Below are positions 26,473-35,500 of a stretch of 64,000 nucleotides of DNA, in pieces; the stretch's first letter is position 1; each line of letters starts with the position of its first letter. The notes beneath the pieces are model-generated. The model was not told the DNA's origin. It ran no database searches and saw only the letters and a list, made by a program, of their open reading frames with translations. The position numbers and the translations under genes are program-made. Source of the DNA: Psychrobacter sp. UBA3483 (GTDB lineage Bacteria > Pseudomonadota > Gammaproteobacteria > Pseudomonadales > Moraxellaceae); contig NZ_DFQS01000005.1 in the NCBI RefSeq assembly GCF_002377905.1, forward strand, positions 62,001 to 126,000, given 5' to 3'.

Positions 26473-26504
26473 ATGGTATAACATAAGAATATACGTTATA
26501 CCAT
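26473..26504. promoter_or_regulatory. 10-base inverted repeat upstream of moeA
   Basis: ATGGTATAAC and its exact complement are separated by 12 bases, about 95 bases before the moeA start. No T-run follows on the minus strand, so an operator is likelier than a terminator. The cognate regulator is unknown to me. Confidence 0.4.
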
Positions 26505-26568
26505 ACGAGCTACTTTATATCATCAATACGGCTTTATCATATAAGAATTAATTGACGGACAATAAATT

Positions 26569-27588
26569 TTAGCCGCGGAATATGTTTTCTTGTTCAAGCG
26601 TCATCTCGATACCTTCGATATCGGCGTCATTTGCTAAAGTAAACAAGTAATCGCACAAGGATTGGTGAAAGGCTTGTTGGCTAAGCTTATTATGAATCGC
26701 AGGGCTGACTTGCTCATAAGTCATCTGAATGCCAGGCTCTTTCGTTAGTACATCGACAATGTGAAAACCATAACGGCTCTCGATAGGGCTTGGTGCCAGT
26801 CCTGCATCTAGCTTAAATAACGTGCCTTCAAATTCTGGCACCGTTTGACCTTTATTAATGATACCAAGCTCGCCGCCTTGCTCTTTCGATGGGCAAGCTG
26901 AATGCTGGCGCGCCAGTTGGATAAATTCAGCATCAGGATTGGCATTATTTTTGATTTGATCGATAAATTCGTAGGCGGTTTTTTTAAGTTTTAATCGCTC
27001 ATCGCCGTCTTCTGGCGGACATGCCAACAAAATATGACGGACATTCATAATAGGGTCGGTCTTAAAGTCAGTGATATTCTGCTTATAATAGCGCTCGCAG
27101 GTTGCCATATCGGGCATCGTTGCTTGCACGTTTTTTTCTATTAAGTCAGAGATGGCTTTTTCTTCATCGTCAAGCCATGCTGTCTCGCCAAGGCTTGGCT
27201 CATCTAAAACGGCAAGGCGCAAGAGTTCACGCACCACCAAGGCTTGCGTCGCTAAAAACACCGCATCTTCTTTATTTGGGGCAGGGTGGTATTGCAGCTC
27301 TTGGGCAATCGCGGTTCTATCTATCATCACGCCATTGACGGTTACAGATGGCAGCTCATCACGGCTAGAGGCAATCAGATTTTTATGGTTGCTGCGCTCT
27401 TCTGCCATGGCTTTTTCGATAAACTCTTGGTCAGAATGCGGTTTTTGCAAATCATTTAAGGTTGGCATAACCCGCAAGATATCATCACCACGACCAGTCG
27501 GAGCATGGCTATGACTGTGATTGTCACTATGCCCATGAGCGTGTTGATGGTTCGCATGGTCGGCTGGATTATAAGTACTGACAGTCAT
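26569..27588 (-). CDS. parvulin-type peptidyl-prolyl isomerase of the nar locus, His-rich N-terminus
   Basis: Peptidyl-prolyl cis-trans isomerase with a PpiC/parvulin domain at about residues 175-295 (MNVRHILLACPP, then the family block around EQGGELGIINKGQ and ESRYGFHIVDVL). Similar genes follow narGHJI in Pseudomonas (narK1K2GHJI, a PpiC-type gene, then moaA), so a role in maturing nitrate reductase is plausible but unproven. No signal peptide is seen, pointing to the cytoplasm where NarGHJ assemble. The first ~33 residues contain about ten histidines, a likely metal-binding tail. It has a 294-base upstream gap after the hmp terminator. Confidence 0.83.
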   Translation of the reverse strand: MTVSTYNPADHANHQHAHGHSDNHSHSHAPTGRGDDILRVMPTLNDLQKPHSDQEFIEKAMAEERSNHKNLIASSRDELPSVTVNGVMIDRTAIAQELQYHPAPNKEDAVFLATQALVVRELLRLAVLDEPSLGETAWLDDEEKAISDLIEKNVQATMPDMATCERYYKQNITDFKTDPIMNVRHILLACPPEDGDERLKLKKTAYEFIDQIKNNANPDAEFIQLARQHSACPSKEQGGELGIINKGQTVPEFEGTLFKLDAGLAPSPIESRYGFHIVDVLTKEPGIQMTYEQVSPAIHNKLSQQAFHQSLCDYLFTLANDADIEGIEMTLEQENIFRG

Positions 27589-27731
27589 GGCGTTACTCCA
27601 CTAAGGGTTTTGGTAATAGAAATTTTGAAATACGATATCATGTTACTGTAAAAATATGGCTAATAACGATTCGCTTTAAAACAAGCTCTATGAAAACTAT
27701 AAGTATTAAGACTATTTATAGAAGTCTACAT

Positions 27732-27792
27732 AAAAAAATAGAGGCACCTTTAAATATTTACTCACTAATGAAGCGTTTAAAGGTGACTCTAT
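27732..27792 (-). terminator. rho-independent terminator of hmp
   Basis: On the minus strand, 17-base arms with one mismatch (right arm TTTAAAGGTGACTCTAT) are followed by seven T residues. It should separate hmp from the PPIase and Moco genes. Confidence 0.75.
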
Positions 27793-27882
27793 GGCAATTG
27801 CATTTGCATACTGACTTTATATTTCTTTAACAAAGTATCGAGCGTATTTTTCGCACCCTCAATACTTTATTAAATGGATCAT

Positions 27883-29064
27883 TTAAGCCAGCTCTAGGCT
27901 CATTTTAGGGCCAAACGGCTCATAATGAACGCTATCAACGCCATGGTCTAAGGCCATTAAGCCGTCGATGATGCTTTCCATAAACATCATAGAGCCACAG
28001 ACATAAATATCAGCAGGCTTTGGTAAATTAGCAAGCCATGCTTCATCTAGGATTTGCCCAGCTTCAAAGTAAAAAATGTGCTTTTCTACGTTGTCGGCGG
28101 CGGCAAGTAATTCGTTAACTTTGCTATCAAAGGCATGATGGTCTTTATTCTGACAAGCATAAACCCAAACGATAGGACGTTTTGGATTGGCTGTGACCTG
28201 CGCTTCTAACATCGACAAAATCGGGGTGACACCAACGCCTGCGCTCACCAGTACCAACGGAATATCATTTTGTTGAATTAAGTCTTGGTTGAGCTCAAAA
28301 TCACCAGCTGGGGCAGATAATAAAATCGTATCGCCAACGTCTAAGTGATCATGTAAGTGGTTTGACACTAGACCATAATGCTCATTACGGTTGTCGCGTC
28401 TAACCGCAAATTGGATGCCTTTATCGCTCGTGGCTGAATATAAAGAATAATGACGTAGAGCAATATGGTCGCTGTCCTCTGGGTCGGTTTTGACCGTGAT
28501 GTATTGGCCAGCGGTCAGGCTTAATTTGCTTAAATCAATATCGTCATTTGCGGGAACGACAGTAAAGGCGGCGATATCTGTCGCGGCTTCTACTTTTTCA
28601 GTGATTGTAAACGGTGCAAAGCCTTCCCACATTTCTTGCTCATACATGGTTTTTTCTAGCTGAATAAAGACATCAGCAATTTCATCATAGGCTTCAGTCC
28701 ACGCATCGATGATGTCATCGTTGGCGGCTTCGCCCAATACTTCTTTGATAGCGCCTATTAAGTGATGACCAACAATCGGGTAGTGCTCAGGCAAAATTTG
28801 TAAGGCACGGTGTTTGTGACTGATTTGCGTGACTTGCGGTAGTAGTACAGCCAATTTATCCAAGTGCTTTGCTGCGGCCAAAACCGTCATAGCCAGTGCA
28901 GTTTGCTGACGGCCTAATTTTTGGTTGGTTTCGTTAAAAATATCTAAGAGTTCAGGGTGTTGGTTGAACATGTTTTCATAAAAGACGGTCGTAATTGCTG
29001 TGCCATGCTCCTCAAGTACAGGAACAGTTGCTTTTACGATCTCTAGTGTTTTTGGTGACGCCAT
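27883..29064 (-). CDS. hmp: flavohemoglobin, nitric oxide dioxygenase
   Basis: Converts NO and oxygen to nitrate using NAD(P)H, protecting the cell from nitrosative stress. The globin domain (~residues 1-140) keeps the B10 tyrosine in VFYENMF, the E7 glutamine in KLGRQQTAL and the proximal histidine in SHKHRALQI. The FAD-binding domain follows, with LRHYSLYSA, and the NAD domain has SAGVGVTPILSMLE and ends with VHYEPFGP. The 393 residues match E. coli Hmp (396). An AAGGAT ribosome site fits the start. A perfect 13-5-13 palindrome of NsrR type lies upstream, and the gene sits directly behind narI. Confidence 0.97.
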   Translation of the reverse strand: MASPKTLEIVKATVPVLEEHGTAITTVFYENMFNQHPELLDIFNETNQKLGRQQTALAMTVLAAAKHLDKLAVLLPQVTQISHKHRALQILPEHYPIVGHHLIGAIKEVLGEAANDDIIDAWTEAYDEIADVFIQLEKTMYEQEMWEGFAPFTITEKVEAATDIAAFTVVPANDDIDLSKLSLTAGQYITVKTDPEDSDHIALRHYSLYSATSDKGIQFAVRRDNRNEHYGLVSNHLHDHLDVGDTILLSAPAGDFELNQDLIQQNDIPLVLVSAGVGVTPILSMLEAQVTANPKRPIVWVYACQNKDHHAFDSKVNELLAAADNVEKHIFYFEAGQILDEAWLANLPKPADIYVCGSMMFMESIIDGLMALDHGVDSVHYEPFGPKMSLELA

Positions 29065-29199
29065 GGTGGATCCTTTAGTGATTTACACAGTGATAAGTTT
29101 AGAAGCGTTAGCTCAATGCATGAGCGTAATAACCTTCATTAAACTGCTTTAAAAAACGCTGGGATTTGAGCGTTTAGCGGTCTAATAGTTAAGATTTTA

Positions 29200-29230
29200 C
29201 CATAAGATTCATTATAAATGAATCTTATGG
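29200..29230. promoter_or_regulatory. nsrR box (candidate): NsrR-like palindrome upstream of hmp
   Basis: Thirteen-base arms (CCATAAGATTCAT and its exact complement) around TATAA. The inner 23 bases follow the NsrR operator pattern AAGAT-nCAT-n5-ATGn-ATCTT. It is about 135 bases before hmp and lacks a T-run on either side, so it is not a narI terminator. Confidence 0.65.
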
Positions 29231-29295
29231 TATCGTAGCTTTATCTAAAACTTAATGCTGTATCACTATTGTGCCTATTTCTATTGCCAACGTTT

Positions 29296-30021
29296 CTATT
29301 GCGAACGTTTCTCTCTCACAATCTGATAACGGCGACCGAAATACCAGATTGGGGCACTGATAATATGGATAAGCCGTGTGAACGGGAATATCGCAATCAG
29401 TGTAATACCGAGCGCCATATGCAGCTGATAAATCAAGTCGGTTTGCTCGATACGCGCCGCTGCCTGCCAAGGTCTTAAAATGGTAATGTCTTGTGCCCAG
29501 CCGGCCAAATTCATCATGGTATAACCATCTAAATGCTTGACTGAGGTAAAAATAGAAATTAGACCAAGGTTGAGCTGAATAAATAACAATACCAGTACCA
29601 GTTTGTCCGAGAACGACGAGGTGTGCGAGATGCGCTCATCGGTAAAGCGTCGCCATAGTAGCATCACCAGACCGAACCAACAAAATACCCCCGCGATACC
29701 ACCGACTACCACCGCTAAAATCTGCTTATGACCTGCACTAATAAAGCGGTCGTAAAGAAAGTGCGGCGTCAACATCCCAAATAAATGCCCGAGCAAAACC
29801 ACGATAATACCAACGTGGAAGAGGTTGCTGGCAAGGCGCATGTTTTTGGTTCTGAGCATCTGCGTTGAGCCGGATTTCCATGAATACTGAGATAAGTCAA
29901 AACGTACCCAAGTACCAATGATTGCAATGGTCAACGCAATATACGGATAAACACCAAAAAGGAAGATTTGTAGCCAATTGAGGTTGGCGACAGACTGTAC
30001 ACTCGGATCTGCAATATTCAT
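29296..30021 (-). CDS. narI: respiratory nitrate reductase gamma subunit NarI
   Basis: Membrane cytochrome b of the NarGHI complex; it oxidises quinol on the periplasmic side and sends electrons through two b-hemes to NarH. The 241 residues hold five membrane spans, beginning LQIFLFGVYPYIALTIAIIGTWVRF, with heme-ligand histidines in NLFHVGIIVVLLGHLFG and LHMALGITLIAIFPFTRLIH. Size matches E. coli NarI (225). It is the last gene of narGHJI, 14 bases after narJ. hmp follows after a regulatory gap. Confidence 0.97.
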   Translation of the reverse strand: MNIADPSVQSVANLNWLQIFLFGVYPYIALTIAIIGTWVRFDLSQYSWKSGSTQMLRTKNMRLASNLFHVGIIVVLLGHLFGMLTPHFLYDRFISAGHKQILAVVVGGIAGVFCWFGLVMLLWRRFTDERISHTSSFSDKLVLVLLFIQLNLGLISIFTSVKHLDGYTMMNLAGWAQDITILRPWQAAARIEQTDLIYQLHMALGITLIAIFPFTRLIHIISAPIWYFGRRYQIVREKRSQ

Positions 30022-30035
30022 GTCATCTCTCCTTA

Positions 30036-30890
30036 TTATTGTTTAACCGGTTGACTGGTTTTAAAATCGACCCAATGTACAGGGGCATCGACCGTATTGG
30101 TAGCGGGAGTCGTTCGAACACCCGCTTTGGCCGCAAGATTCTGGGTGCTCGTTTGCGACGGGCAGCGATCTTCTTGCTGCGCATCCAAAAACGTCACCAC
30201 TTCCTCTTCCCATTCTTTATCTAGCGCTTCAAAGGTGTCGTCGCGCTGCTCTTTGCTGATTTGCTCTTGATACTCTTCGACCATAGCAAGTGGCTTGCCA
30301 GCGATTTGCAATAGCGCATTAAAGCAGCCTTGATAAATACTACTGCGATCCTCTAATCGGGCAGCAAGCAGGGCGATAATATGGCTGACATCAGCAATAT
30401 CCATACGGATTTGAATATCATCATTAATCACCGAGGCCTGATACGCTAAAAACTCAAGGTATAAAGGCAAGTAGTCGGGTAATTCTTTAACGCTAATCTC
30501 AAAACCAGCATCGGAATATTGACCCATCAAATCGACCATCGCTTGACCGCGGTCACGCGATTCGCCGTGTACGTGCTCAAACAGCCAAAGCGATAAAGAA
30601 CGACCGCGCTCGAACAGACCGTCATAACGCGCTTGTGCTTCAAGGCAGCCGGTATCGATTAAATCTTCGATCAAGTCGATGATTTGTGTGCGTACTTCTG
30701 GGCTAATCAGCGTCGAGCGCGCCACAATCTCGGTACAATCGGCGAGGGTATCACCACTAAACAGCTCATTGTTTGGATAATCTATCAGTAAGCTTAATAC
30801 TTTGAGCAGCTTCAAGTCCGAAGTACCGATAGTCGGGGGTGTCATGGGCTCATGCACGGAATGACTGTTAGGAAATTGAGTAGTTTGCAT
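30036..30890 (-). CDS. narJ: nitrate reductase molybdenum cofactor assembly chaperone NarJ
   Basis: Dedicated chaperone that binds NarG and helps insert the molybdenum cofactor before membrane docking; not part of the final enzyme. The core carries the family pattern LKLLSLLIDYPN, then LFEHVHGESRDRGQAMVDLMGQY near residue 115 and ELPDYLPLYLEFLA. I place the start at MQTTQF, one base after the narH stop, with a GGGAG site inside the narH end; the open frame extends 47 codons into narH but those are antigenic to the usual NarJ start. At 284 residues it is longer than E. coli NarJ (236) because of a polar C-terminal tail. Confidence 0.95.
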   Translation of the reverse strand: MQTTQFPNSHSVHEPMTPPTIGTSDLKLLKVLSLLIDYPNNELFSGDTLADCTEIVARSTLISPEVRTQIIDLIEDLIDTGCLEAQARYDGLFERGRSLSLWLFEHVHGESRDRGQAMVDLMGQYSDAGFEISVKELPDYLPLYLEFLAYQASVINDDIQIRMDIADVSHIIALLAARLEDRSSIYQGCFNALLQIAGKPLAMVEEYQEQISKEQRDDTFEALDKEWEEEVVTFLDAQQEDRCPSQTSTQNLAAKAGVRTTPATNTVDAPVHWVDFKTSQPVKQ

Positions 30891-30891
30891 C

Positions 30892-32430
30892 TTATGACTC
30901 CCACTTTTGGACGGTATCGATAAAATCACGGCGATTGGCTTTGCGTTGTCCAAACATACTGTTGTCAGAATGTCCTGAACAGCCTTCGCCAAAGGTGAAG
31001 CCGCAACCATTACGCTCAGCAAAAGCGTCACTTAACGCTTCTTCACGGTGCGCGGTTGGAATGACAAAACGGTCTTCGTAATTGGCGATTGCCAAGTAGC
31101 GATACATCTCTTCTACTTGCAATTTGGTTAGACCAACATCGTCCAAGATGCTCTGCACTTCTTGTTTTTCTACCAATTGCATACGCTTATAGCTGCGCAT
31201 GGCAAGTAGGCGTTTTAGCGCCAAACGTACCGGCTCTTCATCGCCTGCGGTTAGCATATTGGCAAGATAGCGCAGCGGAATACGTAAGCTGTCGACGTCT
31301 GGAATCAGACCATCCATACCCACTTTACCGGCTTCGGCAGCGTTTTGAATCGGTGATAAAGGCGGTACATACCAAACCATCGGTAGCGTACGGTATTCAG
31401 GATGAAGGGGTAGCGCCAGTTTCCAGTCCATCGCCAGCTTATAAACCGGCGAGCGCTGAGCTGAATCAATCACCGATTGTGGTACACCGTCTTTTAACGC
31501 TTGGGCGATGACCACTGGATCATTAGGATCTAAGAAGACATCCAACTGTGCTTGATACAAATCTTGCTCGTTAGGAGTGCTAGCGGCTTCGGCGATTTTG
31601 TCCGCATCATAAAGTAGTACGCCTAAGTAGCGGATACGGCCAACACAGGTTTCAGAACAAACGGTTGGTAGACCAGCTTCAATACGCGGATAACAAAAGA
31701 TACATTTTTCAGACTTGCCCGATTTCCAGTTGTAGTAAATCTTTTTGTACGGGCAGCCTGAGATACACATGCGCCAGCCGCGGCATTTTTCTTGGTCAAT
31801 CAAGACAATGCCGTCTTCTTCACGCTTATAAATCGCGCCGCTTGGGCATGACGCCACACAGGTTGGGTTCAAGCAATGCTCGCACAGACGCGGCAAATAC
31901 ATCATAAAGGTGTTTTCGTACTGGCCATAAATATCGGCTTGGATATTGTCAAAGTTCTTATCTTTACGGCGTTTTTCAAACTCTGACCCTAAGATTTCTT
32001 CCCAGTTCGGACCCCACTCAATCTTTTGCATACGTTTGCCAGTAATGGCTGAGCGCGGGCGGGCGATAGGCGAGTAATTACCGAGCGGGGCAGTATGCAA
32101 ATGCTGATAATCAAAATCAAAGGGTTCGTAATAATCATCAATCTCTGGCAAATCAGGGTTGGCAAAAATATTTGCCAAGACGCGGAACTTACCACCGATA
32201 CGCGGGTTTATCGTACCGTTGGCATTACGTATCCAGCCGCCGTTCCATTTATTTTGATTTTCCCACTCTTTGGGATAACCGATACCAGGCTTTGACTCAA
32301 CGTTGTTGAACCACGCGTATTCCATGCCTTCACGGCTGGTCCAAACGTTTTTACAGGTGACCGAGCAGGTGTGACAACCGATACATTTATCAAGGTTAAG
32401 CACCATGCCGACTTGTGAACGAATTTTCAT
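30892..32430 (-). CDS. narH: respiratory nitrate reductase beta subunit NarH
   Basis: Iron-sulfur electron-transfer subunit on the cytoplasmic side of the NarGHI complex. Four cysteine groups are visible. The first is CIGCHTCSVTC (Cys16, 19, 22, 26). Further groups are CEHCLNPTCVASC near residue 185, CRGWRMCISGC near 215 and the C-terminal CIFC and CVGR groups near 245. The tryptophan in CRGWRMC replaces a cysteine, the hallmark of the [3Fe-4S] cluster of this subunit. The 512 residues equal the family size. Upstream narG is 73 bases away; narJ begins one base after the stop. Confidence 0.98.
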   Translation of the reverse strand: MKIRSQVGMVLNLDKCIGCHTCSVTCKNVWTSREGMEYAWFNNVESKPGIGYPKEWENQNKWNGGWIRNANGTINPRIGGKFRVLANIFANPDLPEIDDYYEPFDFDYQHLHTAPLGNYSPIARPRSAITGKRMQKIEWGPNWEEILGSEFEKRRKDKNFDNIQADIYGQYENTFMMYLPRLCEHCLNPTCVASCPSGAIYKREEDGIVLIDQEKCRGWRMCISGCPYKKIYYNWKSGKSEKCIFCYPRIEAGLPTVCSETCVGRIRYLGVLLYDADKIAEAASTPNEQDLYQAQLDVFLDPNDPVVIAQALKDGVPQSVIDSAQRSPVYKLAMDWKLALPLHPEYRTLPMVWYVPPLSPIQNAAEAGKVGMDGLIPDVDSLRIPLRYLANMLTAGDEEPVRLALKRLLAMRSYKRMQLVEKQEVQSILDDVGLTKLQVEEMYRYLAIANYEDRFVIPTAHREEALSDAFAERNGCGFTFGEGCSGHSDNSMFGQRKANRRDFIDTVQKWES

Positions 32431-32503
32431 GGGGTGTGCTCCAAGCTTTTTATAAAAAGCAATTAATATAAGTACTTATCAGTACCAATGTATAAAGATG
32501 CTA

Positions 32504-35500
32504 TTAACCATCAATGGTGGTTGGCAACGGGCGTGGTAACGAGTCATCTGGTTTTTCTTCCAACCAATCGATTTTTGACATTTTGCGAATCACCACAAAC
32601 TCGTCACGGTTACAACCGACCGTGCCATAGTAGTTAAAACCGTAAGATTGCTGCGCATAGCTGCCAATCATGTGCGTCGGTTTTAAGATAGTACGGGTCA
32701 CTGAGTTGTGAATACCGCCGCGAATACCAGTTTGCTGCGAGCCCGGCACGTTGACCAATTTTTCTTGGGCGTGGTACATCATCGTCATGCCTTCTTTGAC
32801 GCGCTGACTAACGATGGCGCGCGCGGTAATGGCACCGTTAGCGTTAAAGACTTCAATCCAGTCGTTATCGACGATACCGGCTTTTGCGGCATCGACTTCT
32901 GATAACCACACACAAGGACCACCGCGGCTCAGCGTCAGCATGAGCAAGTTTTCAGAGTAGGTACTGTGGATACCCCATTTTTGGTGCGGTGTTAAAAAGT
33001 TCAGCACAATCTCTTTATTACCGTTGGGTTTGGTGTTTTGGATAATCTCCGTCGTCTTGGTGTCGATAGGCGGACGATACTGCTGCATTTGCTCACCAAA
33101 CGCCTGCATCCACGGATGATCTTGATAAAACTGCTGACGACCGGTAATCGTACGCCAAGGTATCAGCTCATGAACGTTGGTATAACCGGCGTTATAGCTT
33201 ACTTCATCAGATTCAATACCTGACCACGTCGGGCTGGAGATGATTTTACGTGGCTGCGCAACGATATCTTTAAAGCGAATCTTTTCATGTTCACTGGATT
33301 TGGCCAAATGCGTATGGTCGCGACCGGTAAATTCAGACAGTGCTGCCCAGCCTTTGACGGCAACGTGACCATTGGTTTCAGGAGCCAGCATCAAAATCAT
33401 CTCAGACGCATTCACCGCGGTATTAAGACGTGGACGACCTTCAGAGATACCTGGCTCAGTGACACGGTGGTTTAAATCACCCAGTTGTTTGACCTCGGTT
33501 TTCATGTCCCAATTCAAGCCTTTTGAGCCGTTACCTAATTTCTCTAAAGCTGGGCCCATAGAAGTGAATTTCTTATAGGTATTGGGGTAGTCACGCTCAA
33601 CGATTTTAATCATTGGGCAGTTTTTACCAGGAACTGGTTTTTCGCCAGCCGTTTTCCAGTCGGTGCCGCCAAATGGCTGCGCAAGCTCACCCGGGCTATC
33701 ATGTTGCATAGGCAGAGTGACCACATCGGTTTCAACGCCTAGATGACCTTTTGATATCTCAGAGAAAGTTTTGGCAATGCCTTTATAAATCTCCCAATCC
33801 GATTTAGATTCCCAAGCAGGGTCTGTCGCGGCGGTTAATGGGTGAATAAATGGATGCATGTCAGAGGTATTCATGTCATCTTTTTCATACCAGGTCGCGG
33901 TCGGCAGGACGATATCAGAGTACAAGCAGGTTGAGGACATACGGAAGTCTAAAGCAACGACCAAGTCCAACTTACCAGTAGGGCCTTTTTCTACCCAATC
34001 GACTTCTTTTGGCTGCAAATGACCCGTCGGGTTTTCTTCGTTAAGCAGACCGTTTCTGGTGCCCAAAAAGTAATGGAGCATGTACTCATGACCCTTACCT
34101 GATGAACCCAACAGGTTGGAGCGCCAAATAAACATATTGCGCGGGAAGTTCACCGGGTTATCGGGTGATTCACAAGCAAAGCGTAAGCTGCCGTCTTCTA
34201 ATGAGTCGACCACATACTCTTCTACGTCTTTACCGCTGGCTTTTGCGGCGGCGGCAATGGTCAATGGGTTGCGGTTGAGCTGCGGCGCTGATGGTAACCA
34301 ACCTGCGCGCTCTGCTTGGATGTTGTAATCAAGCATGTGCTCTGGGAAGAATTTTTTATTGGCGTTTGGTGAGAGAATCTCATGAGCAGAGATGGTTTCA
34401 TGACGCCACTGTGAGCTGTGTGCATAAAAGAAGCTGGTACCGGCCATTTGACGCGGTGGACGATGCCAATCAAGGGCAAAGGCAAGGGGCAACCAGCCAG
34501 TTTGTGGGCGCAGTTTTTCTTGACCAACATAATGCGCCCAGCCGCCGCCAGATTTACCGATACAGCCGCACAGCATCAGCATGTTAATCACGCCGCGATA
34601 GTTCATATCGAGGTGATACCAGTGGTTCATACCCGCACCGATGATAATCATCGATTTGCCATGAGTTTTATGAGCGTTTTCAGCAAACTCACGAGCCACT
34701 TGTATGACACGCTCACGGCTAAGGCCGGTAATCACTTCTTGCCAAGCAGGCGTGCCTGGGACGCTTGCATCGTTATAATCGTCGGTGACATGCTCGCCGC
34801 CAACGCCATTGTCAACACCAAGGTTGGCCACGGTTAAATCAAATACCGTCGCAACGATAGCGGTGCTACCATCGGCAAGGGTAATGGTTTTGCAAGGGAC
34901 GGTTTTTTGCTGGATAGGCTCGCCCGGTACCGAGGTAAAGTGCGGATGGCTCACATGACCGAAGTAATCAAAGCCCACCACGCAAGTCTCTGCGCTGTCT
35001 TTTAAGGTTAAGGTCAGATCAATGTCTTCACCTGTGGTGCCGTTCTTTTGCTCAAGGTTCCATTTGCCTTTTTCGCCCCAACGGTAGCCGATTGAGCCCA
35101 GTGGCGAAACCAAATTACCGTCGCTATTAAGAGCAATGGTTTTCCATTCAGGATTGTTTTCTTGACCCAAGTCATCCACCAAGTCAGAAGCACGCAGGTA
35201 GCGACCAGCACGGCGCGCGCCTTCTTCGCCTTCTAACATTACAAGCACAGGCAAGTCGGTATAACGCTTAGCGTAATCTAAGAAGTAATCACTTGGCTGT
35301 TTGAGATAAAACTCTTTGATAATGACATGACAAAACGCCTGCGCAACTGCGGCATCCGTTCCTTGTTTAGGATTGAGCCATAAGTCGGTGAGTTTAGAGA
35401 TTTCTGCATAATCAGGGGTGATAGAAACGGTTTTGGTACCTTTATAACGCACTTCGGTAAAGAAATGCGCATCTGGCGTTCGCGTTTGCGGGACGTTGGA

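Noticed and set aside
29200..29230. Palindrome after narI as a transcription terminator
   Set aside because: No T-run follows on the minus strand and the sequence fits an NsrR operator better.
30892..31031. NarJ start 47 codons upstream inside narH
   Set aside because: The extra residues are an out-of-frame reading of the narH end; the ATG one base after the narH stop has a GGGAG site and fits the family. The upstream codons were not used for the gene limits.
34418..34837. 139-codon plus-strand frame inside narG
   Set aside because: Entirely antisense to the well-supported narG; composition is that of a shadow frame and no ribosome site or family motif is seen. The same applies to the plus-strand frame at 31089-31511 over narH.
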